Assembly (NCBI GenBank): GCA_910589415.1
Contig: OU342639.1
Span: 28,776,268 to 28,840,267 of the forward strand
Source of the DNA: Malachius bipustulatus
Lineage: Eukaryota > Arthropoda > Insecta > Coleoptera > Melyridae
Direction: 5' to 3'
Length of the DNA: 64,000 nucleotides
Positions 11,143 to 23,495 of the stretch are shown here, piece after piece (position 1 is the first letter of the stretch; each line of letters opens with the position of its first letter). Position numbers and translations under genes: made by a program. The notes under the pieces were generated by a model that saw only the letters and a list, made by a program, of their open reading frames with translations, had not been told where the DNA came from and did no database searches.

Positions 11143-11416
11143 TAGTGACTTGCGTGGCCTAGTGGTTCTCCGCTGGCTCACGAAGCCATAGATCGCGGGT
11201 TCGAAACTCACCTCGGCCCGCTTTACTTTTCAGATTCATTTTCGAATGTCTGTGAAAAGTAAAACAAGCGATCGAACGTTTTAAAGGCAAATATAAATTT
11301 AAAAGTGTGTGTGGCTAAAGAGTTCGTCTCAAAGCCAAATTACCAGAGTGGAGCGACTATGTCTTACCTACACAGTTAAGACCGATGCTCCCTCTTTAAA
11401 AAAAAAAAAAAAAAAA
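11143..11416 (+). mobile_element. tRNA-derived SINE with perfect target-site duplication
   Basis: The element is flanked by a perfect 12-bp duplication, ATTATCATGAAC, at 11131-11142 and 11417-11428. Its head resembles a tRNA, with an RNA polymerase III A box TGGCCTAGTGG (11155-11165) and B box GGTTCGAAACTC (11198-11209). The body includes GTGTGTGTGGCTAAAGAG and CCAAATTACCAGAGTGGAGC, shared with the SINE at 28175. It ends in a run of about 22 A residues. The perfect duplication and intact A-tail indicate a comparatively recent LINE-mediated insertion. It does not fold as a full tRNA and is not a tRNA gene. Confidence 0.9.
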
Positions 11417-11428
11417 ATTATCATGAAC

Positions 11429-12975
11429 AAGACATATAAACAATTTTGAACATTAGATCCACAAAAATGACAAGTCATTTTTTTTTTTAATTTTTTTTTT
11501 AGTATACCTACTTAATTAAAACCGCAAGCAGCAAATTTTAATACCTGTAGTCATTATAGTAACTTTTTAGGTTTCTCAAACGGAGTAAAAGTAGTAGATA
11601 AATAATTTTATTAATAGATAATTAAAGGCTAAGTTTCCTATGGAGCAAAACTTAAATGCTGGATACAGTTTCCGAAGGAAACCGACGGATCTGACAACCA
11701 ACAAAAAAGTTACTACAGTACAATGTTTATACCGTGAGAATTGGATATAATTTTTAAAATCCAGCACGCCCATAATAATTACATGATGATTGAAGGATAA
11801 TCACATGACCCTTTAATAGAGTATAATATTTTATTAAAATTTTTATATATTTTTTTATAATTATATTATAATTTTGGAGCTTTTGATGATGATATTGTTA
11901 CCTTGATCAGCTTTGGTCAGCTTTAAATGCTTCAATAAAAACTAAATCTTATTTATATATTAAAGAAAAACTTAAATTTGTAAAAAATCTATTTTTAAAA
12001 TTAGTGGTTTTATTTTTTTTTTCAAAACTTGTAAAAATGACCAAAGTGTCAATTAATAATCAGAAATTCATTTTATATTTTAATTTGCACTTACTTATCT
12101 ACTGCAATCTAGAATTCATATTTATTAATAAAACACTCTTGCAAACAAGTTAAACGTTTCTATTCCAACATCAAAAGATTCTTCTCCTAAAAAAAAAAAA
12201 ATACTGTGATGTTCCCATATTATGTCACCGGAGTTCATTATCGAAATTTATTTAAGAAGTAAAAGCAATTCGTTCCCGTGGTGATACAGCAGCGAAGCAT
12301 CTGCGAAGGTATTTTTATTTGGTGTATCCAGATTTTTAACGAGGTATTTAAAGGCTTTTTAAATCTGTGTATTTAAGAAGCTCTATTGAGAAAATATCTG
12401 AGAAATGTTTATTTTTTATTTTGAACCCGTTTGAAATACATTCATGCTTTTCAATGCTTGTTAAATCTACTTATTATATTCAGAACAAAATTGATATAAT
12501 TATGTTGAATAGAATATAAATTTAACATCTACGGGGAAGAGGAGAAAAATTTAATTGAAAATATTCTAATGTATTGCAGATTTATAATTTTTAAAATAAG
12601 AAAAACTAGAGTTCGTTTTTTTCTAGTCAAGTTATAAAAGGTAACTTATAAGTTAATAATAATTAAGTTAATAATGAAACATAAAATTTAATATCTAGTT
12701 ACAAAAGTTTACCTATAAGATAATTTAATTATTTTCTTGTGAATCTCTCCATCTATGTATACGCTTTGATCTCTACATTCTTAATATACCTGTCTTAAGT
12801 AATTATATCTGGACCGTCGTCTTTTGTCTTCTTATATTTATTTAATGCTGAATCTTTTCATAAACAATAACATTCTGCTTTGGTGTTTTTTGGACTTTTC
12901 TGTCCCTTTAGTTTTAGACGTTTTTAATTTTTTTTTGAATTTTTTTTTATATTATTACTCATACGCACATTACAA
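11429..12975. other. Very AT-rich DNA, no gene recognised
   Basis: Long A/T runs and no recognisable protein motif. Small open frames here have low-complexity hydrophobic translations typical of AT-rich non-coding DNA. Confidence 0.5.
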
Positions 12976-14215
12976 ATGCAAAGTTTCAAAATTTTCTTAC
13001 CCTACGTAGCGGATTCCGGGTTTCAGACGGATCAAATGAGACACCTGCTAGCAAAAGTTCTGGATCTGAACTGTTGCGGAGAGTGGCACTTAGGCCTCCA
13101 TTGGGCCCATTGGAAAAAAAAGATAAGGGAACTCTTTGAAGTAGTAAATACAATGTACTCGTACCACCCGAAAAAAGAAGTAAAAAACATGGAACAAACT
13201 ATCAGGGACATATCAAAGAGTCAGGCAAAAAAAATGAAGACTATCCCCACAGATAATTTAGAAAGATACCCGCTCACAAGAGACTCGAAAAAAGAAGAAA
13301 ATACCAAAATGGTCCGCACAGGAACACAGACCGTCGAAAAACTAACTGAAAAAATAAGAAACGCACTGGAAAGCCTAGACGAAGAGGACAAGGTAGCTGA
13401 CCTGGTTGCCGAAAAGTGGCCGGAAGAAATCTATGAAGCGACAGTTGTAGATCTGGGCAACCCAGCAATCTCTTCATCAAGAAAATGGGACCTACTATAT
13501 TGATAACAACAAACAAGGAGGAGGACGCAATGAAGACTGGTGCTTACTGGTACTTATAATAAATTACAAGAGTCAATTACGGCAGTGGAAAGAGTAGCAC
13601 AAGAGAACTAAATGTATTCAAAATCACATTGAACCCCAGTGAAACGGAAAGGGAAACAGTAGAAACCCTAGGAGACAAATTGAAACAAATCCGCAATATC
13701 ATGCAGGGAATGGGTAGGGACCATCTAGCAACCCCTATGTCTGATGCCCCGGGCATGAGGATCACAAGAAACACCCTTGAATTCGTACTGAGGAAGACAC
13801 AAATCAGATAGGTCATATGCACCACAAGAAAAGCGAGAATCATAACACCTAACTCAAGCAATACAAAAAATGCCAAGACAATACATAATAGTAGAGAGGC
13901 AATTATCATAGACACGGCAGACACAACATTATGCCCAAACCGTCAGAACACTGAGAGAGAAAATCACAGACAGGGAAACGGTCGAGGCCATACAAAAAGT
14001 CAAAAAGACTGCAAAGGGGGAACTGCTCATAAATATAAAAGAGGGAACGGCAGCCAAAGTGAGAGGCAGGTTGAAAGAAGTACTACAAGTTGGCAAAATA
14101 AGAACAGTTGGTGGGGAAAGAAAGAAAACCATATTCATTAGAGATATAGATATACTGACCGACCTAGAAGAAGTGAAGAAGGCACTCATAGCGAATATGG
14201 CGATACAAACAAAAA
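12976..14215 (+). pseudogene. R1-like LINE ORF1 (Gag-like) relic
   Basis: The plus-strand frame from 12976 is lysine- and glutamate-rich, with a likely coiled coil, and passes through KLTEKIRNALESLDEEDKVA and DLVAEKWPEEIYEATVV (about 13340-13450), typical of Gag-like ORF1 proteins of R1-type LINEs. The frame shifts near 13510. A middle part (LGDKLKQIRNIMQGMG) follows from 13629 in another frame. A third part resumes at about 13930 with TVRTLREKITDRETVEAIQK, LLINIKEGTAAKVRGRLKEV and IFIRDIDILTDLEEVKKAL. The last block matches the ORF1 region that precedes CCHC zinc knuckles, but the knuckles are not found. The relic is non-functional. Confidence 0.7.
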
Positions 14216-15514
14216 AAGGACATGGCAGAAGAAGATGACAGGAAAATTGGAGGTGGTGGTGCGGTAAGAATTGACCTCGGAGCCGCCCTCAATTGGTCAC
14301 AGACTTTTGTAAACTATAGAATATCCCTTATTGCTAGTGTTTTGATCGATACCGCGTTGGGCACCAACTATTGCACTTTCTTACAATTTTTCACCGATAC
14401 ACAAATCACATACCGATGCTAAATTTTTTATTCAGCATCGTATGGATCTTTATTGTATATCGGCACATCCCTTTTGCATCTTCAGTACATTGGGGGAAAC
14501 CAGATTCATAGCCAGTAGCCCATATGGGATACTAGATACTACTGCAACATCACTAGTTTCAAAACTTGCTTTGGTTTACTCTAAAGGAGAATATTGTTGT
14601 TCAACTTGGAAAAACCGTTGTTTTCTTCCTAAAATTGACACCGAGCACCGAGCTAAACTGGACTATGCGTAACTAAACCTGGTAGTATTTTAACAACACC
14701 ACAGCATGCTTATCTGTATTGCGAAAAACCAATTGTAATCAGGGAAAAATAACGAACAAAGAGACTTTAGTTTCGTTAAATGGCAAGAAACCCCGAGGAC
14801 TTCCCTACATCAACTGTCCTGGAAACTTTGTTTCCTTCGAGGCTTAAGTCACGTAAACCAGTCTGGCGAGAGAATTATCTATTTCAATCGCATCAAGTGA
14901 GAGATTAATAGAAAATTTCTAATCGTAACTAAAAGGATTAATTGTTTAAGTACAATAACATTTCTGATTCTATCTATCTATCTATCTCTGATATTTCTTT
15001 TTAATGTGGACATCTCTTTCAACAATTCAGCTAACCAGAGCGTGTATTTAGGAAAACTTGGACATCGGCTAGAAATACAATGGGAAGGGATCTCGATTCT
15101 TTTGACTGCGATCACCAACGATCGTAACGATTGATTTCGGAAAGTGGTAAAATTCGCAAAAGATGTACCTCTAGTTTTTTACCTCATGTAAGCGCTGTAG
15201 GCTACAGCGGAAATGGAAATGACTATGGAAGATCCGCGTCTCTGAACTGAACTATTCATGGTGTATTCCAGAAGTGAATGGTAGGGCGATGCATTTTTTT
15301 GACACCATGGATCAGCTACGAGAAGAGACTAAATTACAAAAGAACTGAACTGCGGGAAATAGAGGGTGACATGGACATTAATCATGTATAGGGGAGTAAT
15401 CATTGTTAAAAGAAATTAGAAATAAAGTAACAATAATATTAAATTGCAGTCAAATTTCTAAAATATTCCAAAAAAATTGAATTATTGAGGTGTGGGATTA
15501 TTGAAAATAAAATA
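14216..15514. other. Intergenic DNA between LINE pieces
   Basis: The RT-encoding part expected between ORF1 and RNase H of a LINE is not recognisable here. A phrase GTTGGGCACCAACT near 14357 resembles an inverted retroelement primer site but has no LTR context. A short TATC microsatellite lies at about 14972-14990. No gene is supported. Confidence 0.45.
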
Positions 15515-16560
15515 ATCGGCCCCTAGGCGTTCAAAGACTGGCATGCCTCTGCATAACGGGATCCATGAACACCACATCAATATAGCAGCCCTAGAAGTTA
15601 TACTAAACCTACTAAGCGAGGCGAGGATAGGGGCGTATAGGCTGAAACAAAATAACAACTGGGGTAAACCTGGACCACTAGGTCACTCCAGAATAGCTCA
15701 TTTTATCAACGATCCATTACTTATTGTGATGCATTCTGATGGGATGAGCGGCAAAAATTACATTTGAGAAAAGCTTCAAAGTCCTAATCGAGTGGGAAGA
15801 ATGGAAGCAAATGGAAGAGCTATGTCTGAAAAGAGGACTGATCTGGTACACAGACGGTTCCAAAACAGACGTAGGAGCAGGAGCCGGCTTGTATGGAGTG
15901 TCCCCCAGATACGGCATGTCTGTATCATTAGGGAAGCACACCACAATCATCCAAGCTGAAATACATGCAATTAAGCAAATGTGTCGGAGAATGTATGAGA
16001 AGGAACTACAAGAAAAGAAAACTTTGGAAATCTACATACTCTCCGACAGCCAGGCCAGCCTGAAAGCTCTTGCATGCTACAAAACCAAATCAAAACTGGT
16101 ATGGGAATGCATCAAAACGACCTCAACGATCTGGTAAAACAAAACAAGCTAACGAAACGGCGGATAAACTGGCCAAAGAGGGCGCGGCAACCGCCTTCAC
16201 AGGACCAGAGCCAATGTTTGGAACTATACCAAAAAGATGGTACGTGGCGCGATAGCTAGTTGGACAAGTAACCAAAACAAAGCATATTGGAACCACATTA
16301 TACCAGGCAACAAACATAGCAAGTTAATGGTAAAAGAATCATCTCCAAAACTTGCCAAAGAACTATACTGCATTTAAACAGAGTGCAAGTTAAAACAGTG
16401 GTGGGACTTCTTACAGGACACTGCCACCTGAGACAACACCTGAAGAAGCTGGTTATCTTCAGTGGAGAACCAGCATGCAGACTATGCAATGAGGAAGACG
16501 AAACAGTTTTGAGTGCCCAGCACTCAATCGAACCCGACACACAATTATACTAAGAAAATG
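15515..16560 (+). pseudogene. R1-like LINE ORF2 C-terminal part: RNase H and zinc knuckle
   Basis: The plus-strand translation shows a post-RT part (AALEVILNLLSEARIGAYRL, HSRIAHFINDPLL), then the RNase H domain (GLIWYTDGSKTDVGAGAGLY, TTIIQAEIHAIKQM, YILSDSQASLKAL), then NETADKLAKEGAA and WTSNQNKAYWNHIIPGNKHS. The C-terminus is RVQVKTVVGLLTGHCHLRQH followed by a C-x2-C start (ACRLCNEEDET) and CPALNRT in another frame. Compared with the copy at 46180 it lacks about 45 bp between the alpha-helix motif KTTSTIW and NETAD, which removes the V-P-x-H-R-G block. Several frameshifts are present. Confidence 0.8.
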
Positions 16561-17386
16561 AATTTATTCTCTTATTTTCATTTAAAAATAGGGGTAAACA
16601 ATTTCTTGCCAACAATTACAGTGGCGGGTATTTTAAAAATAGTTGTAATCTATTGGACAGTTTGAGGTCAGGCGTTATCGTGCAGCAGAATGATACTCCT
16701 AATAGTCCTGATTGAACGGTCTTAATTTTTTCTAGTAAGAAAGTCAGAATAAAAGGCGCATTCACGATATGTCGCTTATCAAAAAATCTTCTCTACTGTC
16801 CCAAAAGACGGTGGCTATTACTTTCCTGATGGAAGACGTATAGCCTTCGAATATTCCGGCTTTGGAAACTTCGAGTGGCGCCACTTTAGAGGTAAAATGG
16901 TGAATCCAAAGGTTCAGTCTAAGGAATTTAAAAATGCTTCACCTTCGTTTTGGTATATCCTGAGAAGCTCGGTATAGAGACTAGAGACTCTAACAAACAC
17001 GTCGCTGTTTTTATTCCATATAGTCAGCAACTTTTCTTTTCGGTCAGCAAATAATTATTTTTGTGATATTTTAAGGAGTAACTTTTCAGACCAGCTTGGT
17101 TTGTGTCATGGAAGTTCTTGGATTTTTCCTCGCGTGTGGCACATTTTTGACCGTTGTTTGCGCTCCGTAAAGTTATTACCTATCTGCACTATTTAAAAAA
17201 TTAGGTTTCTGATAGTCTCTTTGGCACTCTATTTACAATAATAAGAATTATTATGCGTTGAGAAACTGAACATGAACCGCCTGCTCTATCAGTTCTGTAT
17301 TACTTAATAAAACAATTGCAATGACTAGACACCATAAGGACAGAAGAATACAAAAAGTGCGGGATTGACAACTCGAGGTGTACCTA
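16561..17386. other. Intergenic DNA, nothing recognised
   Basis: No protein domain, RNA gene or inverted repeat was identified. Confidence 0.4.
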
Positions 17387-18379
17387 TACAGGGTGCGTCA
17401 AATTCGAGCTACATCATTGGGATCTCGGAAACTAGAAGAGATACGGACTCGGTTAAATTGGAGAAAAGTTCATAAATTTTATGCTTAATAAAAACCTGAA
17501 AAAAATCAGGATATTTTCAGTCGTTGCTGAAATATCCTGAAAAAACTAAAAAATCATCTTATTTTTTTATTATTGAAGATTAATAAATTGTAGGTTGTAA
17601 GTTTGCATAAAGTCGTCAAAACCTATCCACTCGACATTACGAAAATTTCCAAAGCCGGCTAGATCGCAGAGTATTCGTAGCCAACTTTTGTTTTTCTGAT
17701 GACCGTTGTATTGTTTTTCATGTCGTGCGGTAGGTATACAAAAAATACCGGAAACCAAAAATTAATATAACATTCTAAAAATGTTCAAAAATTTTATTCT
17801 TTTTTCGAAAAAAAAAGAAATTTTCGTCCAATTACGTCAATATGAAGTCATATTACCTACTTATTGCCTTATGGTTTCTTAATTTTTATATAATATTCGG
17901 TAAAAAAAGTTGTATTTTTTCCAAAAAGGAGGAATAAAATTTTTGAATTTTTTTTTTAATGTTATTGATTTGGTTTCCGTGATTTTTTTTTTATATCACA
18001 CGACATGAAAAAACAATATGGCGGCCATTATAAAAACAAAAATTGGTTTTGTCGTGGAATAATAATGTGTCGGTTAAGTTGACATCTATAGTCGGTTTTG
18101 AAAATTTTTGAAATGTTCTTGTCGACTTATGTAAGCCTGCAAAAAATAATTTATTAATTTCCAATAATATAGAAAAGATATGGCTGATGAAATACAAAAT
18201 TTTTATTTTTCAGTTTTTTTCAGAATATTTCAGCAATGACTGAAAATATCCTGAATTTTTTTCAGATTCTTATTAAGGACGAAATAGCGCAACTTTTCCC
18301 CAATTTAACCGAATCCGTATCTCTTCTAGTTTCTTAGAATCCCAATGATGTATGTAGTTCGAATTTGACTCACCCTGTA
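17387..18379. mobile_element. Foldback MITE, TACAGGGTGCGTCAAATTCG ends
   Basis: A 993-bp palindrome lies between TA dinucleotides. The ends begin TACAGGGTGCGTCAAATTCG (17387) and are mirrored at 18379. The arms include AACTAGAAGAGATACGGA, TTAAATTGGAGAAAAGTT and the internal palindrome TGAAATATCCTGAAAAAACT. The central loop (GCCTTATGGTTTCTTAATTT at about 17867) is homologous to the loops of the elements at 30871 and 44892, so this is a diverged member of the same family. There is no coding capacity. Confidence 0.8.
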
Positions 18380-18556
18380 TACTTTACGTCATGAATCGTA
18401 GATAAATTTAGTCCTTGAAATTAGGAAGAAGCAGAAATATTTAGAGGTAAATGACAACGAGAGTAGATGTTACTTACTTCTTTCTTTAACAAAACATGAT
18501 TATAATAAAAAGAGGCATTTCCTGACATGGATTACCTAAATCATCCCCCTTTCCTA

Positions 18557-19369
18557 GGTCCCTAATGTTAGCATGACGCATTAAAAAAAAAAAAAAATTA
18601 AAAAAAAATTATGACGAGTTATTTTCGAGCTGTCTACCTTTCACCGTTTTCCGGAAAATCGCAATTTTTTTGTACCTAATGCTTACATTACACCTGACTT
18701 TTTTTAATTTAATCTGTGGAGAAACCCAAACAGCACAGGAATTTACAGGGGATGGATATAGATCAAGGAGAAAGGAAAGCGGTTTTTTCGTTTTTCCGGA
18801 AAATTTCGAAAGCTAGGAACAGCTCAAAAATCTCATTGAGTAGCTCGAAAATAGCTCGAAATTCCTGTGCTTTTCGTTTTTTCCGGGAGTACTTACTTAC
18901 TAAATTTAGGTCCAATGCTAGCACGAAAAAACGTTTTTTTTTGTTTTTCCGGAAAATTACAAGAGCTACAAACAGCTCGAAAATCTGATTGAATAGCTCT
19001 AAATTCCTGTGATTTTCGTTTTTTTCCGGAAGTACGTACTTTCCAAGTTAAAGTCAAATCCTAGCACGACAAAGTGGTTTTTTTCGTTTTTCCGGAAAAT
19101 TACGACAGCTAGGAACAGCTCAAAAATCTCATTGAGTAGCTCGAAAATAGCTCGAAATTCCTGTGCTGTTTGGGTTTCTCCACAGATTGAATTAAAAATG
19201 TTATGTAATGTAAGCATTACAAAAAAATGCGATTTTCCGGAAAACGGTGAAAGCTAGAGACAGATCAAAAATACCATTGAAGAGCTCGAAAATAGCTCGA
19301 AAATCCCTCGTCATCAATTTTTTTAAATCTTTATTTTTTTTAAATGTGTCATGCTTAAATTAAGAACCT
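18557..19369. mobile_element. Foldback element with 10-bp target duplication (Mutator-like)
   Basis: A perfect 10-bp direct repeat CCCTTTCCTA lies at 18547-18556 and 19370-19379. Between them is an 813-bp element with inverted ends (GGTCCCTAATGTTAGCATGA, and inverted GGTTCTTAATTTAAGCATGA). The palindromic arms contain CACCGTTTTCCGGAAAATCG and CTGTGGAGAAACCCAAACAG. The centre is a three-unit tandem repeat of about 145 bp (starts at about 18780, 18932 and 19074), each unit with TTTTTCCGGAAAATT and AGCTCGAAATTCCTGTG. A 9-11 bp duplication with long inverted arms is characteristic of Mutator-like elements. No transposase is present, so the assignment is inferential. Confidence 0.75.
18780..19180. 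repeat. Three tandem units of about 145 bp inside the foldback element
   Basis: The phrase TTTTTCCGGAAAAT plus about 50 bp of AGCTCGAAA-rich sequence and ATTCCTGTG recurs three times head to tail. The second unit is the most diverged. Units are separated by variants of CCGGAAGTACGTACTTTCC. The AGCTCGAAAATAGCTCGAAA words are themselves internal repeats. Confidence 0.7.
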
Positions 19370-19379
19370 CCCTTTCCTA

Positions 19380-21265
19380 TCGGTTGTTTGATGAACTGAT
19401 GATTCCATTAAATACATCTATGTATATGGTTGGAGAGAGAAGATGACATAAATAAATAAACACGACATTTGGCATTAAATAAGAATAAAGAGGTGGATGA
19501 TGGTAAGACAAGAAACCGTCAATATTCAATATCTATATTTAATCAAATAATCCAATAACGGTAGAAATTAATGGATAATGGAGCAGTGTCTTATGAGTAG
19601 TGTGCTCTAAATAATGGAACGCGTTTTACATTGTGTGTATTGATATATAATTATTTATTAAGTTAGTTTGGTATTTGAGAATTCAGTTAAAGTGAACAAA
19701 GTAATAAAGTAAACACATAAATGTGTTTCCTTGTTGTTAAAAAATTATAAAGGGGACAACTAGAGGTAAGGTTTAAAAAATTTTCTAAGGGCCTTTTATC
19801 TAATTAATATTTTCTTATACCTACTCACTTAAAAAATCACCTACAGTCAAATAAATAAATACTACCCTTACCTATATATGATAATCCTGCACAGCACTCT
19901 ATAATAGGTATTAGTACCTATGACTTAAGCTTAAGTAGGATACCTACTCAGGATAAGTAGGTACAACCGAAATTTGGTTTTTTTTTCTTAGTAGCTGTCA
20001 ATTCACGCCACGTGTCTTCCACACTGCCGAAACTCGCCAGATGACGTCGTCGAAGACCCAAAATAGACTGACGACGCCGAGCCATCACTCCTAAAACCCC
20101 GCCTTCCCGACGCCTGTTTGAAGTTCATGCCTGCTGCCGAGCCAATCAGAACCTGGCATATAATTAACCAAGATCGGCGTCCGTCAGCCTACCAATCCCG
20201 TCCAGCCCTTGCACGCCTGGCCTCCGAACCAGACGCTAACTAGGACTCTGACTTTTACTCTATAGGACTCTGGAAGCCTATATTTATTAATGGATGGATT
20301 CACAGATTTTATTTAACTTGATTATGTAGCTCGTGTTCATTAATTTAGAATTATTTCCTTCCAGATTTATAGTCGGGGATGGTTGAGCGTTTGTCTGGAA
20401 ATATTGCCAACAAAAGATGTAGCCATATCAAAAATTTATGAGCTATACTTTATGTAATTAATATGATGCCCCTACAACATGACGTAGGTAGGTATAATGA
20501 CAGAATGACAAGCAAAAGTAAAGTCTATTTACCAGTCACGAGTATCTATAGGTACTAATTCGCAACACCGCTTCAATCAAGATTGACTACGCCGCGGGTC
20601 CCATTGTCTAAGTTGAATATTTCTAGAGAAAGCCGCATTGCACATAGTACCTATATTTGAAAAATATGCACACCCACATTTATAGTGCATATCCCAGAAA
20701 TCATTTCGGAATGTTCTCATCAAAAGAAACAAATTCGAAACACAATGGGCATCTCAAACCATTTCTGGTCAAAATCAAAACCCTGCTGGAACTCGGTTTC
20801 TGGTATACCTTATTTGTTTTTGCGTTTTGTTGCAGGATTGTTCTTTAAACAGAAAGTTTTATCCGCCATATATTTCTCTCTGAATATGGTCGACAGTTGT
20901 TTTTGTTAACTCTTCGTCACTTTGAAGATATTTTTTTCTTGACGCCTGATATGTGACATAAAACGGAGCATCATATTATGGAAGCTGAAGAAGTCGCTTA
21001 ACTGCAAAATGACAAGACAATGTTTGTCTTAATGTTATAGTGGGTAGGCTTTTGACGGCGAATGGCTGCAGTAGCGTTATAGTGGGTACAAAAAATCTGA
21101 AACAATCCTGGAGCAAATAACTCTATATAGGTAAGTGGAACTACACTTTTACCATTAACGCAGCTCTGCTGAGGCTGAGGTATGATGTTTAGGTCGTCCT
21201 TATGCCTCTCTTCGGACTTCTTGTGGCAAATACTGGTTGCTATGACTGATGTGTTGTCGTTAAAC
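19380..21265. other. Intergenic DNA with a GC-rich island at about 19995-20290
   Basis: Most is AT-rich with no recognisable gene. A roughly 300-bp block from about 19995 to 20290 is markedly GC-richer than its surroundings (for example CCAGATGACGTCGTCGAAGA and CCTTCCCGACGCCTGTTTG). It lacks a coding frame. It could be part of an LTR or another retroelement regulatory region, or host DNA. Confidence 0.4.
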
Positions 21266-21269
21266 CATA

Positions 21270-22870
21270 TTACCCTTTGTCAGCGGTCGAAACGCACCTG
21301 CCATACCTACATTCGGATGTGCTAGAGGCCATAATTATAATTGCCCTTATATGTTTTTTCAATGGTTTCGCTTCGGTAATGAAGAAATTGTTTCTTATTG
21401 CTTCAAAAACTGACACTGGTTCACGATTAAAATGTGTTACTCTATCTGTATTGACCAGGTATAATAACTCCTTTGATGAAAGTGCAAATCGATTTCTGCT
21501 TTCCATCAACATACTGGGGGAGGGCTGCACTATTTGAAAAATCAGAAGCATCTATAAATAGAACTCTAGAGGCATCTGGATTAACGTATGTGAGTAACAC
21601 AAACATAGCTTTGGTTAACGATTCTTTAACATTGTTGATTGTTGAAAAGCCTTTTTGCACAGTAGTTAGTTTCTCAGCTTCTCGAATGGCTTCTTTCGAG
21701 GTGGTCGACAGCCTTTCAAAGATGCCCACTGTGTACCCCAAGAAGTTGACTGATTCTTTCTCTGACCGCATTTCTAACCATTGATGACGATGCCGTAGGC
21801 CGAGAGTTTTTGGAAAGTTTGATGAAGTGGTGCAGCATGCTGTTCAAGGGTTTCTAATACTACGAGGATGTCATCAAGGCTTGTGCGAAGTCAGTGCCTC
21901 CGAATACAGGCTGTCCCTTATTTCAGGGACATTAATAAGAGATATTAATAAGGGACATTAATATTAAGGACATTGATAAGGGACACCTGCATATGATCAA
22001 TGAATCTTTGAAAGGCTCGGCCGGAATTCATCAAGCTAAAACTCAAGCTAATAAATAAATCACCGATTGGAGTTGTTAAGGCAGGTCTTAGGATATCAGA
22101 AGAATTAATTGGTCTAAGTATTTGATGGAGCACTCTTTCCAAATCTATGGTCAAGAATACAAATTACCAAAAGAGATATTGTTCAAAATCTTAGATGTGG
22201 GGACTGGCTAATTGTCACGAATCCTGCATTGACGAATAATCGCCAGCTTTCGTTTTTCTTTGGAGTCATTTCAGTTCAAAGTAGAGTGAAAAGGGTCAAC
22301 AATCCAAATGTCTTTATTGGGAAATTGTTAGCTGCTTACCTATAGAATAAACACTGAGGGTGGGCGAAAAACTGTTCAATAACCCACTTAATGCGGAATA
22401 ACACGTATCCATCACCGATGTCTATTATGAATTCTCTTTTTATGTTTTCAGATCTGTGATAAATGGTCTTTATCTTGACGTAACAACATCGAGTGTCTTA
22501 GTTGCTCTAGAGTCGAACCTACGACGGCTTTTTCAACACTTTCCTACGTTGTCAGATAGGAAGATTTTCTCTTAAATAGGAACTTCCTCGTACCAATTTG
22601 TCGTTCGATCGAATTCTGTTATGACAGTTAAAACATCAGTTTTTGAGGTTGCATGGCTTCGATTGCCTGCATGTCTTGTCACAGCATATGCTTGGTACTC
22701 CTGAAGTTGAGATTGAGATAACTGACTTCTGCCGTAATATCAGCTATGGCAGCAAAATTCTCCAGAGTCACTCCATCGATGACAGACGAAACTAAAAATT
22801 TCTACGTAGAGAAAACTTCCACATAATGAGAATCAGCTTTCAATTATTCATCCTGCTAGTAGAGTTTTCA
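21270..22870 (-). pseudogene. Gypsy-like LTR retrotransposon pol/gag remnant
   Basis: On the minus strand from about 22860 a Gag-like stretch (SSVIDGVTLENFAAIADITA) is followed by decayed RT sequence: DLERVLHQILRPI and TTPIGDLFISLSFSLMNSGR (about 22150-21990), matching the Gypsy blocks D-L-x-x-A-Y-H-Q-I and F-G-L-x-N-A. Then come VNFLGYTVGIFERLSTTSKE (about 21745) and the RNase H start SRVLFIDASDFSNSAALPQY (about 21560) with LSSKELLYLV. The catalytic YxDD box is lost. Numerous indels and stops occur. Protease and integrase were not found. A tandem-repeat patch at about 21913-21990 disrupts the RT. Confidence 0.75.
21913..21990. repeat. Short tandem repeat patch built on AATAAGGGACATT
   Basis: Variants of the word GGGACATTAATAAG/GGACATTGATAAGGG recur about five times head to tail within the Gypsy RT region. 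This looks like local slippage, possibly seeded from TCCCTTATTTCAGGGACATT at its left edge. Confidence 0.6.
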
Positions 22871-22984
22871 TTACATTAACAACAGTGAGGAGTTTCGGTC
22901 TCCTTAAATCTTCTTAGATCTTCTTAAAAAATAAATTTTAAATCACCAGCAATGACAAAACTAACCAAGATTGGACCATTCGAA

Positions 22985-23495
22985 GCCCTTTATACAGGTC
23001 AAGTCGAAAAAAATACCAAAGAACTATACAATATTGGAGCTTAACAGGAAATAACTCAATAGGCCTATATACTGGGCACTTCAAGCTGAATCATCATCTG
23101 CACGGAATGAGTTTAGCGATCAGCGCTGGATGCCGCTTGTGCTTGAAGGATGACGAAACAGCAAAACACATCCTATTTGAATGTCCCGCTTTGGCAAGGA
23201 CCAGATTACAAACCTTCGGGAGAGACTTTCTCACACCATTGATACATCACCTACCAAAAGTCAAGATGGTCAGCTTCCTCAAAGTGGCTGACCTGATGGG
23301 ATTAACGAAAATACGCTATTCCTTATCATCAAGACGGAGCTCCATCTGATAGTGCTCATAGAAACGTTAGAAACAGCCTGAATCAGAGATTTCCTAATTA
23401 TTGGATTGACAGACGAGGAGCTAAGGCATATCCTCCGCGCGTCATCAGACTTACCGAGTCCCGATTTCTTGCTTTGAAGTCATCTTTGTCTTTAC
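22985..23495 (+). pseudogene. LINE ORF2 C-terminal zinc-knuckle fragment
   Basis: The plus-strand translation includes LTGNNSIGLYTGHFKLNHHL, then SAGCRLCLKDDETAKHILFE with CPALARTRLQTFGRDFL. Cysteines and a histidine are arranged C-x2-C-(8)-H-x4-C, the C-terminal knuckle of R1/Jockey-type LINE ORF2 proteins that lies beyond RNase H. A short serine-rich C-terminus follows. No upstream RT or RNase H is attached, so this is an isolated 3' piece of a LINE distinct from the 15.5/46.2-kb family. Confidence 0.75.

Noticed and set aside
11143..11215. tRNA-like sequence with A and B boxes as a tRNA gene
   Set aside because: The acceptor and anticodon stems do not pair, and it is the head of a SINE with A-tail and target duplications. 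The same applies at 28181 and 34273.
13274..14189. Several minus-strand frames of 80-115 codons
   Set aside because: They mirror the plus-strand LINE ORF1 relic; their leucine/serine-rich translations are typical antisense shadows.
14355..14372. Retroelement primer-binding site (inverse of TGGTGCCCAACG)
   Set aside because: No LTR boundary, TG/CA ends or polypurine tract nearby; probably chance or a tiny fragment.
21473..21784. Plus-strand frame of about 103 codons
   Set aside because: It is the antisense of the Gypsy-like RT/RNase H remnant, which has clear family motifs on the minus strand.
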